Shown: piece after piece, positions 41,161 to 48,884 of the stretch
Position numbering within the stretch: the first letter of the stretch is position 1
Layout of the letters: every line of letters begins with the position of its first letter
Assembly (NCBI RefSeq): GCF_011492965.1
Contig: NZ_CP045121.1
Span: forward strand, 1,798,001-1,862,000
Source of the DNA: Rubrobacter marinus
GTDB taxonomy: Bacteria; Actinomycetota; Rubrobacteria; Rubrobacterales; Rubrobacteraceae
Direction of reading: 5' to 3'
DNA length: 64,000 nt
Notes under the pieces: generated by a model
What the model saw: the letters and a program-made list of their open reading frames with translations, nothing else
The model's database searches: none
Told to the model about the DNA's origin: nothing
Program-made: the position numbers and the translations under genes

Positions 41161-41511
41161 CCGGTTGGGACTTCTCGGTGGAGCGGCGGGACGCCCGAAG
41201 AAGCGTCTCCCTGAGGGGACGAGCCTCACTCACAGGCGTCACGCGCGCGATCTGTCCAGGACGGTCGAGGACACGATCTAGACTCGAGCAATACTCGTTC
41301 GCGGTGCTAGAGGGCGCTAGCCGCCTGCAAAGGACGGGTCCGGCGGCGGTATCTCGGGGCGTTGCACGGCGAAGGAGGCTCGCTGCCACGCCCGGGTGGG
41401 GCCTGGCCGCGGCCTTCGGGGCGCTCCGGGTACGTTCGTCGGAACCGTTAGAAAACCCGTTTGTGGTCTGCTAAACTGCTGGGGTCCCGGACGAGTCCGG
41501 GGAGCCCACGC
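41161..41511. other. Intergenic stretch with the tRNA-Asp promoter
   Basis: No gene seen. TTAGAA (41448-41453), an 18-base spacer and TAAACT (41472-41477) form the likely tRNA-Asp promoter. The remaining 300 bases show no recognisable protein similarity and may be the rest of the decayed TetR gene. Confidence 0.45.
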
Positions 41512-41585
<74 letters not shown>

Positions 41586-41628
41586 CCCCGTTGTTGGGGT
41601 TTACACACCCTATCCTTGTGCCGTGGCT

Positions 41629-41634
41629 TATACT
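41629..41634 (+). promoter_or_regulatory. -10 element of trxA
   Basis: TATACT lies 33 bases ahead of the trxA ATG. No clear -35 is seen; the site overlaps the trailer of tRNA-Asp. Confidence 0.35.
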
Positions 41635-41667
41635 CTTGTGCGTAAGTCATACGGCAGGAGGTTTTTC

Positions 41668-42003
41668 ATGGCACAGCCCTTCGCGGTTACCACCGAAACG
41701 TTCGAGAACGAGGTCTTGAAGTCCGACGTCCCGGTGCTCGTGGACTTCTGGGCTTCCTGGTGCGCGCCCTGCCGCCAGGTGGCTCCGGTGATGGACGAGA
41801 TCGCGGCCGAGTACGACGGCGCCGTCAAGGTCGCCAAGGTCGACGTGGACGCGGAGTCCGCCCTCGCCGGTCACTTCGGCATCTCCAGCATCCCGACCAT
41901 CGCCCTCTTCGAGCCCGGCGAGCAGCCCAAGGCCGTCGTCGGCGCCCTCCCGAAGGAGATGGTGGAGTCCGCCTTCGAGCTCGACCGCTTCTCCAAGAAG
42001 TAG
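41668..42003 (+). CDS. trxA: Thioredoxin
   Basis: A 111-aa thioredoxin, a cytoplasmic dithiol carrier for reductases and peroxidases. V-L-V-D-F-W-A-S-W-C-A-P-C-R-Q holds the redox pair; the usual W-C-G-P-C reads W-C-A-P-C, which can shift the redox potential slightly. The cis-proline segment S-S-I-P-T-I-A-L-F is intact. ATG 41668 has GGAGG at 41657-41661. It is a single-gene unit closed by a strong terminator. Confidence 0.96.
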   Translation: MAQPFAVTTETFENEVLKSDVPVLVDFWASWCAPCRQVAPVMDEIAAEYDGAVKVAKVDVDAESALAGHFGISSIPTIALFEPGEQPKAVVGALPKEMVESAFELDRFSKK

Positions 42004-42022
42004 TCGCGCCTCACGGACGCGC

Positions 42023-42053
42023 GAGGAAGGGGCCCCGCGTGGGCCCCTTCCTC
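42023..42053 (+). terminator. Terminator of trxA
   Basis: GAGGAAGGGGCCC (42023-42035) pairs perfectly with GGGCCCCTTCCTC (42041-42053) around the loop CGCGT, followed by CTTGAT. Confidence 0.85.
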
Positions 42054-42118
42054 CTTGATAGGGCGCATCCCGTGCCCTAGAATCTCCCAGGGCGCGCCCC
42101 GAGCGTGTCCTTTCGCCA

Positions 42119-42191
42119 GGCGAGATAGCTCAGCTGGTAGAGCACATGACTGAAAATCATGGTGTCCCGGGTTCGAGTCCCGGTCTCGCCA
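42119..42191 (+). tRNA. tRNA-Phe (anticodon GAA)
   Basis: Acceptor GGCGAGA/TCTCGCC, anticodon stem CATGA/TCATG with loop CTGAAAA, T arm CCGGG-TTCGAGT-CCCGG, discriminator A. Its 3' 41 bases plus 2 more are repeated 1.8 kb downstream, marking it as an integration target. Confidence 0.96.
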
Positions 42192-42193
42192 CT
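42151..42193 (+). repeat. Left attachment-site copy (3' end of tRNA-Phe)
   Basis: 43 bases covering the anticodon loop to 2 bases past the discriminator. Matches 43944-43986 with two mismatches, both in the anticodon-arm part. Confidence 0.7.
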
Positions 42194-42201
42194 CGGACGA
42201 G

Positions 42202-42223
42202 CCCCGCAATGAGCGGGGTTTTT
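42202..42223 (+). terminator. Terminator behind tRNA-Phe
   Basis: CCCCGC (42202-42207), loop AATGA, GCGGGG (42213-42218), then TTTTT. A similar terminator follows the second repeat copy at 43994-44017. Confidence 0.8.
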
Positions 42224-42276
42224 CTTTGCCCGATCGTCCGGTCCGTCCCCCTGTACCATCGAGCCACCAGAACGGG

Positions 42277-42360
42277 TTAGCCGAACACCCCGTCCAGCGC
42301 GGCGAGCGCCCTCTTCCGGGCGCCCGGCACGAGGCGGCCGTAGACGCGTAGTTGCCCTCT
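42277..42360 (-). pseudogene. Tyrosine recombinase (integrase), C-terminal remnant
   Basis: The last ~27 codons of a minus-strand frame read Q-L-R-V-Y-G-R-L-V-P-G-A-R-K-R-A-L-A-A-L-D. This is the closing block of phage-type integrases, where V-Y-G-x-L-x-P-G-A carries the catalytic tyrosine. Upstream of it the frame turns Arg-rich and no R-H-x-x-R catalytic block is found, so the front of the gene is gone. The position about 90 bases inside tRNA-Phe is where an integrase gene is expected. Confidence 0.55.
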
Positions 42361-42506
42361 TATTGCACGTCCCGGAGCCGTTCTCGACCACGACGCGGTC
42401 GTCGACGCGCGCCTCCTCCGGGCTCTGCGTCGGCCGTGCCTCCTGCCCGTACGGCGGGACACATTGCATACTTCGAACCATTGCGGCGGCTGTTCGCCGT
42501 GCGATC

Positions 42507-42752
42507 ATGAAATGCATGGTACCGCAGCGTCGTCAATTCGAAGCCGAGATGGGAGACGCACGGCCCATGCTGCTCGCCGCGCTGCGCAGCCACCGGCCCG
42601 GCGGAAGAGGATTCGCGGACCCGAGGACCGCGAGGCTGGAAGCCGCGGCGGACGCCCACTGGTTCGTCCATCCGGACGACGAGGAAGTAATAGAGGCCTG
42701 GAAGGCGTTCTACGGCCGAGTGAGGAAAGGTGCCGCCACCAGAGCGGGCTGA
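42507..42752 (+). CDS. Small protein of unknown function inside the islet
   Basis: An 81-aa reading frame from ATG 42507. It has no signal peptide and contains D-A-H-W-F-V-H-P-D-D-E-E-V-I-E-A-W-K-A-F-Y, an amphipathic acidic helix, and a Gly/Arg segment before it. Codon choice (G/C in third position) supports coding. No Shine-Dalgarno is seen, and a later ATG at 42516 is possible. Function not recognised. Confidence 0.45.
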   Translation: MKCMVPQRRQFEAEMGDARPMLLAALRSHRPGGRGFADPRTARLEAAADAHWFVHPDDEEVIEAWKAFYGRVRKGAATRAG

Positions 42753-42911
42753 TCTCGCCGTCTCCTCCACGGGCGGCGGGAACGCGGCCGTTCCCCGGTG
42801 CAGAGCGCCTCGCGTCCGTTGGGCGAAGACGCGCTGATGAACGGGCCGGTGACCGATAACCGGCTCCCGGAGGACCTGCTCTCCGCGGTCGGGTGGATAT
42901 GCCCGAGGCTC

Positions 42912-43259
42912 CTAGCGGTTCCCGGGCTCCCTGCCCGCCCGGGCCAACGCCGCGGCCTCGTCCACGATCGAGAGCAGGTCCTCCAGCTCGACCTCCTCCA
43001 GCTCCCGCCGTCGCCCCGCGATGCGGATCCGCGCGGGCGGGTGCTCGTATGGGAGGAACTCGATCCATGCTGTCCCTCTGTCGGGTGCGAAGGTGTCGGG
43101 GCGGTTCGAGAAGACGAGGTCGGGGTCGAGGCGCGCGACCGCCGCCCCGAGCGTGGCCGGTTCGAGCACGGTGACCTCGACGTCCGGCCTCGAGGCTCCG
43201 ATGGCCTCCCCTATGACCTGCCGGTAGGAGCGGGGCTCTATGGCCACGATGACTCGCAC
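42912..43259 (-). CDS. Receiver-like protein without the phosphoacceptor aspartate
   Basis: A 115-aa protein. It starts R-V-I-V-A-I-E-P-R-S-Y-R-Q-V-I-G-E-A-I, which follows the first strand and helix of response-regulator receivers, and then L-D-P-D-L-V-F-S-N-R, where the phosphorylated Asp would follow beta-3 but reads Ser. The rest (W-I-E-F-L-P-Y-E-H-P) differs from receivers. It looks like a pseudo-receiver working with the receiver protein encoded 10 bases upstream. Function unknown. Confidence 0.55.
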   Translation of the reverse strand: MRVIVAIEPRSYRQVIGEAIGASRPDVEVTVLEPATLGAAVARLDPDLVFSNRPDTFAPDRGTAWIEFLPYEHPPARIRIAGRRRELEEVELEDLLSIVDEAAALARAGREPGNR

Positions 43260-43269
43260 CTTCGTCCGC

Positions 43270-43677
43270 TCACCTCCTCAACAAGATGCGTACGGCGGTG
43301 AGGATCTCCTCCACGGAAGCGTCTTTGGAGATCATCTCGTCCGCCCCCATCGACCGCACCCAGGAGTAGAGGTCGGGGCCCCGGGCCACGGTAAGGACCA
43401 GCACCGGCAGGTCGGGCTTCGTCCTGCGCAGATCCCGGATCAGCTCCGTGCCTATGCCGTCGGGCAGCAGCAGGTCTACCAGCGCCAGGTCTATCTCCTT
43501 GGCCCTGTCGCGCGTCTCCCGGCGCGCCTCCTCCAACGAACCGGCCTCACCGACGACCTCGAGGTCCGGCTCGAGCGCGAGCATGTCGGCGAGGGCCCGG
43601 CGGAACCAGGAGTGGTCTTCGAGCAAAAATATCCGTCCCAAACGCCGCACCGCCCTTCCAGGGTGCCTTACAAGCAT
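43270..43677 (-). CDS. Single-domain response regulator (receiver only)
   Basis: A receiver of up to 135 aa. I-F-L-L-E-D-H-S-W-F-R-R-A-L gives the acidic pair, L-A-L-V-D-L-L-L-P-D-G the phosphoacceptor Asp, V-L-V-L-T the Thr, and M-I-S-K-D-A-S-V-E-E-I-L the Lys. There is no output domain, so it would act by protein contact or phosphotransfer. The true start may be internal (GTG or TTG before G-R-I-F-L-L-E-D) because the first ~14 residues are Arg-rich. It is paralogous to the receiver at 49424-49786. No kinase is adjacent. Confidence 0.75.
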   Translation of the reverse strand: MLVRHPGRAVRRLGRIFLLEDHSWFRRALADMLALEPDLEVVGEAGSLEEARRETRDRAKEIDLALVDLLLPDGIGTELIRDLRRTKPDLPVLVLTVARGPDLYSWVRSMGADEMISKDASVEEILTAVRILLRR

Positions 43678-43943
43678 TCATACCCGAGCGAAGTCCGCCC
43701 CACAAGGTGGGGGATGAGCCTTCATGCCCCCGGGCCGCCCACCGGGCGGGCGGTGCCTTTGAAGAGGTGTGACCGCGAGGTCGCGCCGACTCCTACCCCA
43801 AAATCCGTGGCGCCGCCCCGCCTCCCGGCACGGAACGCCCGGCGCGCCCGGACCCCGCCCGCGCCCCCTCAGGGAACCATCGACGCCGCCCGGACCCCCG
43901 CCGAAGCGAGAAGCGCGCCGGGCTTCGATCCGCCGGCCGCTCC

Positions 43944-43986
43944 TGATAATCGTGGTGTCCCGGGTTCGAGTCCCGGTCTCGCCACT
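43944..43986 (+). repeat. Right attachment-site copy (tRNA-Phe 3' fragment)
   Basis: The 3' part of tRNA-Phe without its 5' half: T arm, acceptor strand and discriminator are intact. 41 of 43 bases match the gene at 42151-42193. Upstream sequence has no D arm or 5' acceptor, so it is not a second tRNA gene. Confidence 0.75.
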
Positions 43987-43993
43987 TGGAGGG

Positions 43994-44017
43994 CCCCGCA
44001 AACCGCGGGGCGTTTTT
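43994..44017 (+). terminator. Terminator behind the tRNA fragment
   Basis: CCCCGC (43994-43999), loop AAACC with GCGGGG (44005-44010), then CGTTTTT. It is the counterpart of the one behind tRNA-Phe. Confidence 0.65.
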
Positions 44018-44044
44018 GCGGGTCTTCCTTGCGCTCCCGATGGA

Positions 44045-44420
44045 CTATCCACGGGCCGAAGATCGGCTCGCCTCGCGTGGCGTCTCCGCCTCGGGCGCCA
44101 CGATCGGAGCTGTGGGACCGTCGCAGAGTATTGCCTCGTAGGCCACTCCTTCGTCCGCTCCCATCTGTAGCCTGAACGTGCCGCCCGAGGCGACCTCTCC
44201 GGAGCCCGCGCCCCGCGGGGAGCATCTCGGGTGGGGTGGAGATGTGCGGCAATTCCTCGGGCGAAAGGTCCTCGGGCAGGTACGGCGGGACCGGCTCCTC
44301 GCTGGTGACCCCAACGCCGAAGCTGCCCCGCCTCGATGTTGCGAACGTATCTTGGCCGTGCCTCGTTGGCTCGGATGTGAACGTCTCGGTGTCGAGATGT
44401 CGTCGACTCGGGATGGCGAC
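44045..44420 (-). pseudogene. Possible frameshifted remnant gene, unknown family
   Basis: Minus-strand frames join near 44215 into a plausible acidic protein: F-G-V-G-V-T-S-E-E-P-V-P-P-Y-L-P-E-D-L-S from the first frame, then G-G-T-F-R-L-Q-M-G-A-D-E-G-V-A-Y-E-A-I from the second. Neither half is complete, and I recognise no family. Supported only by protein-like composition, so treat as tentative. Confidence 0.25.
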
Positions 44421-44576
44421 AGCGGGAACGGGACGAACCCCGAGCAGCTCTTCGCCGGGCGGCGGAAAAAATTGTCGGAGACGCCTCGATCAGGGCGAAC
44501 GTCTATCCGGGGAGGACCGAGGACGGAGGTTTCGGGCTCGCGGTCGATCGGCCACCCCCCGGACCTGACGCGGTAG

Positions 44577-44696
44577 GATGCCCAGGCGCTCATGGAGAAA
44601 GCGCACGAGGTCTGCTCGCACTCCGGGGCCACGCGCGGGGACATCGGCGTCAAGCTCTCGGTGGGGGAGTGGGCGAAGGGGCCGGGGACCACATAG
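44577..44696 (+). pseudogene. OsmC/Ohr-type peroxidase, C-terminal tail only
   Basis: 39 codons reading A-L-M-E-K-A-H-E-V-C-S-H-S, then A-T-R-G-D-I-G-V-K-L. This is the end of an OsmC/Ohr thiol peroxidase, in which A-H-x-x-C-P-Y-S holds the second redox cysteine and A-T-R-G-N-I follows. The upstream frame stops at 44574-44576 and the first cysteine and core are missing. It is a dead remnant, and its stop lies inside the shared terminator. Confidence 0.6.
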
Positions 44697-44712
44697 GCCC
44701 CGGCCCCTTCGC
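44673..44712 (-). terminator. 15-bp hairpin ending the secreted-protein gene
   Basis: GCGAAGGGGCCGGGG (44673-44687) pairs perfectly with CCCCGGCCCCTTCGC (44698-44712). It lies 21 bases beyond the stop of the gene at 44734. Confidence 0.7.
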
Positions 44713-44733
44713 TAGCACACGGTTCTCCTCCTG

Positions 44734-45336
44734 CTAGACGGCCGGCTCGCCGACCTCCGGCGCCGGCTCCTCGACGACGGGCTCGCAGGCGTCGCCCGTC
44801 CCGTTGCCGTCTGCGTCGGCCTGGTCGGGGTTGGCGACGTCGGCGCAGTTGTCGCCGGACGCGCTGACGTAGCCCTCCGGCTGCTCATCGATCACAAAGG
44901 TCCGGGGCTCGCCCGCCCCGATCCCGTCTCCGTCGGCGTCGAGGTAGTAGGGGGCGGTCGGGCTCGTCGCCACGAACATGTCGGCCGTGAAGCTTTGCGA
45001 GCCGCGCGGGGCCATCGCCTTCGCCACCACCGCGTCCCCGGCGTCGAGGTTGGAGAGCCTGGTCTTTACGTCGTCCTCGACGACCTTGGTCCGGGAGTTG
45101 GCGGCGATGTCGAGCCGCTTGCCGACGAACGGCTTCGCGAAGCTGTTGCCCCCCTCCACGCTCACCAGCACCGAATCGGCGTCGACCGCGACGATCTCGC
45201 CCCGAAAAACGTGCGCGACGGGCGGCGCCGGCTTCTTGTCGGGCTTCTTGGCGGGCTTGCCCTTCGCCCCCGCTACACCTGTCGTCATCGCGACCAGCAA
45301 GGCCGCGACGAGCACGAAAACCATCGACCTTCTCAC
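44734..45336 (-). CDS. Secreted protein with thrombospondin-type-3-like calcium repeats
   Basis: A 200-aa exported protein. Residues 1-23 are a signal peptide (R-R-S-M-V-F-V-L-V-A-A-L-L-V-A then A-G-A). A Lys/Pro segment follows, then a ~90-residue domain (F-R-G-E-I-V-A-V-D-A-D-S-V-L-V-S-V) resembling small beta domains. Residues ~130-185 have Asp-rich loops D-A-D-G-D-G-I-G-A-G and D-N-C-A-D-V-A-N-P-D-Q-A-D-A-D-G-N-G-T-G-D-A-C-E, the type-3 calcium-binding pattern with its Cys pair. Probably cell-surface or extracellular; no enzymatic motif. Confidence 0.75.
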   Translation of the reverse strand: MRRSMVFVLVAALLVAMTTGVAGAKGKPAKKPDKKPAPPVAHVFRGEIVAVDADSVLVSVEGGNSFAKPFVGKRLDIAANSRTKVVEDDVKTRLSNLDAGDAVVAKAMAPRGSQSFTADMFVATSPTAPYYLDADGDGIGAGEPRTFVIDEQPEGYVSASGDNCADVANPDQADADGNGTGDACEPVVEEPAPEVGEPAV

Positions 45337-45601
45337 AGCATTTCCTCCTACGCTTCGGTAGCCGGGCTGCCTCGTCTCGAGGCCCCTGGCTTTGCGCCCC
45401 CGCCTCGCGGCGGGTTTGCCTTTGTCGTCCGTCGAGGGATTTTCGGCACGGCGGCAGAGAAACTTTAGCCGCGCCAGCGAAGCTCCCTGGCGCCGACCGC
45501 TGCACGAGCGCCGGCCCGGGGTAGGGAGGCGTCGCTTGTCTCCGGGCTACGCCGTGGCGGTCGTGGGGGCGTTGCCGTGCAAGGACGAGGATGCGGGGGC
45601 G

Positions 45602-46267
45602 TCAGGGCCTAGGAGGAGTGGGGGCTCCGCCCAGGCCGGCGTCGCGGGCGAGGATGATGGCCTGGGCGCGGTCCGCCACCCGGAGCTTCGGGAAGATGTT
45701 GGAGAGGTGGTTTCGCACCGTCTTCTGGCTCAGGTACAGGTGGCGTGCGATCTCCCCGTTGCTCATGCCTCGCGCGAGCAGGTCGAGGACCTCTCGCTCG
45801 CGATCGGTGAGCTGGGGGAAGGTCTGCGAGGGTGCCGCTTCCGGGGCGGAGAAGAAGCCCATGAGCCGCCGGGCTATGTCCGGCCCGAAGTGCGCCTCGC
45901 CGCCGGCGACCGCGCGCATCACCTTTATGACCTCGTCGGCGTCCGCGCCCTTGAGCACGTAGCCGCGGGCGCCGGCGCGCATGGCGGCGAAGACGGAGTC
46001 GTCCTCCTCGAACATCGTCACGACCACGACGCCGACGCGGGGGTGGTCCCGCGCGATGCGCCGGGTGGCCTCTATCCCGTTGATGCCCGGCATCTGCACG
46101 TCCATGAGGACGATGTCCGGCTGGAGCTCGGCGGCGAGGCGCACCGCCTCCTCGCCGGTGGCGGCCTCGCCGGCCACCTCGAAGCCCTCCTCGGAGGCCA
46201 GCATGGCCCTCAGGCCGTAGCGGAACAGGGCGTGGTCGTCCGCGATCAGCACGCGCATGGGATCCAC
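45602..46267 (-). CDS. NarL/LuxR-family response regulator
   Basis: A 221-aa two-domain regulator. The receiver has V-L-I-A-D-D-H-A-L-F, the phosphoacceptor in I-V-L-M-D-V-Q-M-P-G near residue 56, and Y-V-L-K-G-A. The LuxR helix-turn-helix starts L-T-D-R-E-R-E-V-L-D-L-L-A-R-G and continues to L-S-Q-K-T-V-R-N-H-L-S-N-I-F. It lies 24 bases behind the kinase gene and is its cognate partner. Target genes are not evident; the flanking small SnoaL-like gene could be one. Confidence 0.93.
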   Translation of the reverse strand: MDPMRVLIADDHALFRYGLRAMLASEEGFEVAGEAATGEEAVRLAAELQPDIVLMDVQMPGINGIEATRRIARDHPRVGVVVVTMFEEDDSVFAAMRAGARGYVLKGADADEVIKVMRAVAGGEAHFGPDIARRLMGFFSAPEAAPSQTFPQLTDREREVLDLLARGMSNGEIARHLYLSQKTVRNHLSNIFPKLRVADRAQAIILARDAGLGGAPTPPRP

Positions 46268-46291
46268 GGTGCTCCTCCCTCGTTCATCCCG

Positions 46292-48388
46292 TCACTCCGC
46301 CTCGCGCTCGAAGAGGGGAAGGCGCGCCACGACGCGCGTGCCGCCGGTCGGGACGGGTTCGACCGTCAGCTTGCCGACGAGCTCTTCGGCCCTCTCCGCC
46401 ATGGAGCTCATCCCCACCCCCGCTCGGGGGTCATCCGGCAGCCCGATGCCGTCGTCGACGACGTCGAGCCGCAGCTCGTCTCCCGGGGCGGAGATCGAGA
46501 GCCGTATAAGGCAAGAATCCGCCCTCGCGTGGCGGACGACGTTGTTGAGCGCCTCCTGGGCGATGCGGTAGCAGGAGACCTCCACGGCGGCCGGCAGCGG
46601 CGGCAGCCCGGCCGGCGCCTCGACGCGGAAGGCGAGGCGCCCGTTCCTGTCCGCCTCGCTCGCCCCCGAATCGTCGAGCAGGCGGCCGTGCTTGGCGGCC
46701 TGCTCCCGGATGGCGCCGACGAGGCCCAAGTCGTCGAGGGCCGGGGGCCTCAGGCCGTAGACGAGCCGCCGGACGTCCCCGACCGCGTCCTTGGCCTGGG
46801 CCTTGAGCTGCGCCAGCATCTCGTCGGCCTCCCGCGGGTCGGTCTTCAGGAGCCGGCGGGAGACGTCGAGGCCGAGCGCGAGGCTCCCCAGGGTGGGGCC
46901 GAGGCCGTCGTGCAGGTCGCGCCGGAGGCGGCGGCGCTCCTCCTCGCGGGCCGTCACCAGGCGCTCCTTGGACCGCCGCAGGTCCGCGGTGAGCTTCACG
47001 GCGTGTACGGCGACCTCGGCGTTTCGGGCCAGGTCCTCCAGGAGGCTCCTGTCGGCGGGCGAGAAGCCCTCGCCCGGCGCCCTGGGGGCCAGGATCAGGC
47101 GCCCCACCGTCTCGCCGCCGTGGCTGAGCGGCAGGACCGTCCCCTCGCCGGTTGGGGTCCCGTAGGAGGCCGAGATCTCGAACCCGTCCTCCCCGCGCAT
47201 CGCTATCGCCGCGTAGGGCAGACGGAGCGCCCCCGCCACCGTCTCGACGATGGTCGGGAGCACGGTCTCGGGCTCGAGGGCCGCCTCCAGGCGTCTTCCG
47301 AGGCGCGAGAGCACCCGGTAGGGGTCGTCGCGTTCGCCGTACATCAGGCGGTCGATGCCGCGCTGGAGCCGGTCGCGCAGCGGCGCGAAGGCGACGGCGA
47401 CCACGCCCGTGGCGAGCAGGGAGGCGAGGAAGGTGCCGCGTGCCTGGAAGAGCGCCCCGATCCCCCCGACCAGCAGCACGTACAGCGCGACGACGCTGAG
47501 CGTGAGGGAGGCGTAGACCAGCGTGCGGTTGATGATCACGTCGATGTCCCACAGCCGGTAGCGCAGGATCGCCACGCCGAGCGAGAGCGGTATGCAGAGC
47601 GCCGAGGAGTAGAACACCGTGCCCACCGCCAGGTTCGAGAACGTGCCCGGCTGCGGCGGCTCCAGTAGGACGAAGAACACCAGGATGACGGCGACGTAGA
47701 CCGCGAGCGCCGCCGCGAAACCGAAGACCACCCACTTCGTCTGCTGGCGCTCCACCGCGCCGGAGAGCCGGTACCGGAGGGCCTGCGCGATGAGACCGAC
47801 GACGAGACAACCGCCGAAGAACGCACCGTGGGGGAGACCGGACCAGCCCTTCGGGTCCCAGACGGACGCCGGCCAGAGCGAGGCGAGGAGCAGGTACGCG
47901 ACCAGGGGCGGGGCCACCCACCGGGTCCAGCGGGGGACGAAGCGCCCGTCGGGGAAGAGGTAGAAGAACGCGAACACGGACGCGAGGCTGAGCGACTCCA
48001 GGAGGCTGCTCGCGGTCTTCAGGACCGGGTAGGAGGCCGCCAGCGCCTCGTTGGCCTCCCACCGGGTCGCGCCGAACAGCACGAGCAGCAGCGCGACGAA
48101 GAGGGCCATCGGCTCGTCCGGCCGGCGCCAGAAGACGATGCCCGCGACGGCGAAGAACACCGCAGCCACCGCCACGGGCAGGACGACGGAGAACCACGCG
48201 GCGTAGAAGCCGACGGAGAGGCCGAGCCGGCTCAGGTTGGCCTCTAGCGAGGCGAGATCCTCACCGCCGAGAACCCCGTCGACCACCTCGGCATAGAGCG
48301 CGGGCAAGCCGGCGGCGAAGACCGCGACGGCGACGGCCGCCACGAACACCCAGGCCACCCGCGCGATGACGAGCCGGCGCTCGCGCAC
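46292..48388 (-). CDS. Membrane sensor histidine kinase (GAF, HisKA_3, HATPase)
   Basis: About 698 aa. The N-terminal ~330 residues contain around nine membrane helices, including a 7-8-helix block with W-R-R-P-D-E-P and R-W-T-R-W-V-A. A GAF domain (~380-510) follows, then the NarX-type dimerisation helix R-R-R-L-R-R-D-L-H-D-G-L-G-P, whose His is phosphorylated. The ATPase has A-Q-E-A-L-N-N-V-V-R-H-A and D-D-G-I-G-L. The start is uncertain; GTG 48388 gives a short cytoplasmic lead, while a longer reading would overlap the upstream gene. It signals to the response regulator encoded directly downstream. The stimulus is unknown. Confidence 0.9.
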   Translation of the reverse strand: MRERRLVIARVAWVFVAAVAVAVFAAGLPALYAEVVDGVLGGEDLASLEANLSRLGLSVGFYAAWFSVVLPVAVAAVFFAVAGIVFWRRPDEPMALFVALLLVLFGATRWEANEALAASYPVLKTASSLLESLSLASVFAFFYLFPDGRFVPRWTRWVAPPLVAYLLLASLWPASVWDPKGWSGLPHGAFFGGCLVVGLIAQALRYRLSGAVERQQTKWVVFGFAAALAVYVAVILVFFVLLEPPQPGTFSNLAVGTVFYSSALCIPLSLGVAILRYRLWDIDVIINRTLVYASLTLSVVALYVLLVGGIGALFQARGTFLASLLATGVVAVAFAPLRDRLQRGIDRLMYGERDDPYRVLSRLGRRLEAALEPETVLPTIVETVAGALRLPYAAIAMRGEDGFEISASYGTPTGEGTVLPLSHGGETVGRLILAPRAPGEGFSPADRSLLEDLARNAEVAVHAVKLTADLRRSKERLVTAREEERRRLRRDLHDGLGPTLGSLALGLDVSRRLLKTDPREADEMLAQLKAQAKDAVGDVRRLVYGLRPPALDDLGLVGAIREQAAKHGRLLDDSGASEADRNGRLAFRVEAPAGLPPLPAAVEVSCYRIAQEALNNVVRHARADSCLIRLSISAPGDELRLDVVDDGIGLPDDPRAGVGMSSMAERAEELVGKLTVEPVPTGGTRVVARLPLFEREAE

Positions 48389-48467
48389 GACGAGGAGCAG
48401 ACCATCCGGGATGCCTGCGGGTCCCCGTCCTGTAGGGTGCGGTCTCACGGGCGAGCCGTTCCGGGGA

Positions 48468-48884
48468 TTACCTGCGCCTCCTGCCAATGGGCCAACCCCA
48501 CCACCCGTACGTGGCCTCGTACTCCGCATAGTCGTCGTACGTCGGGCCCGGGTAAGGCTGGGTTTCGGTCCCCCACACGACGGTGCTCGACACGATCTTC
48601 CTCTCTCCTCCGACGGTTCCTATCGTGTCCGTCAACGTGCCGCGGTACCTCTTGGGGTCCCTTCGGTACTCGATCTCGGATTCGACTTTGTTGTCCCCCT
48701 TCGGGCTTACGCTCTTGTAATCGAAGCCGGGGTCGTGAAGCGGAGGATAAGGGGCCGGGCAGTCGGTGGCACCGATTATCTGCACCTCGTTGTCGTAGGC
48801 GAAGACTTCTCTGAGCGTCGCGGCGTCACCCCGTCTGCAGGCGTCGAAGGCCCTTCTCACCAACTCCACGTTCTCGTTCGACAT
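48468..48884 (-). CDS. SnoaL/NTF2-like small protein
   Basis: A 138-aa protein starting M-S-N-E-N-V-E-L-V-R-R-A-F-D-A-C-R-R-G-D, the usual beginning of SnoaL-like NTF2-fold proteins in actinobacteria. The second half (T-I-G-T-V-G-G-E-R-K-I-V-S-S-T-V-V) fits strands of that fold, but the C-terminus is Trp/Tyr- and Arg-rich and unusual. ATG 48884 has GGGAAGGAG ahead. It precedes the kinase gene by about 80 bases. Ligand unknown. Confidence 0.6.
   Translation of the reverse strand: MSNENVELVRRAFDACRRGDAATLREVFAYDNEVQIIGATDCPAPYPPLHDPGFDYKSVSPKGDNKVESEIEYRRDPKRYRGTLTDTIGTVGGERKIVSSTVVWGTETQPYPGPTYDDYAEYEATYGWWGWPIGRRRR

Larger units (their letters stand above)
42151..43986. mobile_element. Decayed integrative islet at tRNA-Phe
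   Basis: The segment is bounded by two copies of a 43-base repeat (42151-42193, within tRNA-Phe, and 43944-43986). They differ at two positions, and 34 bases are perfect. Just inside the left copy is the C-terminal end of a tyrosine recombinase on the minus strand. Between them are a small unknown gene, a degenerate receiver-like gene and a receiver protein. This is the pattern of an element that entered at a tRNA 3' end and then lost most of its genes. Confidence 0.6.

Noticed and set aside
43944..43986. A second tRNA-Phe gene
   Set aside because: Only the 3' part is present; no D arm or 5' acceptor strand lies upstream.
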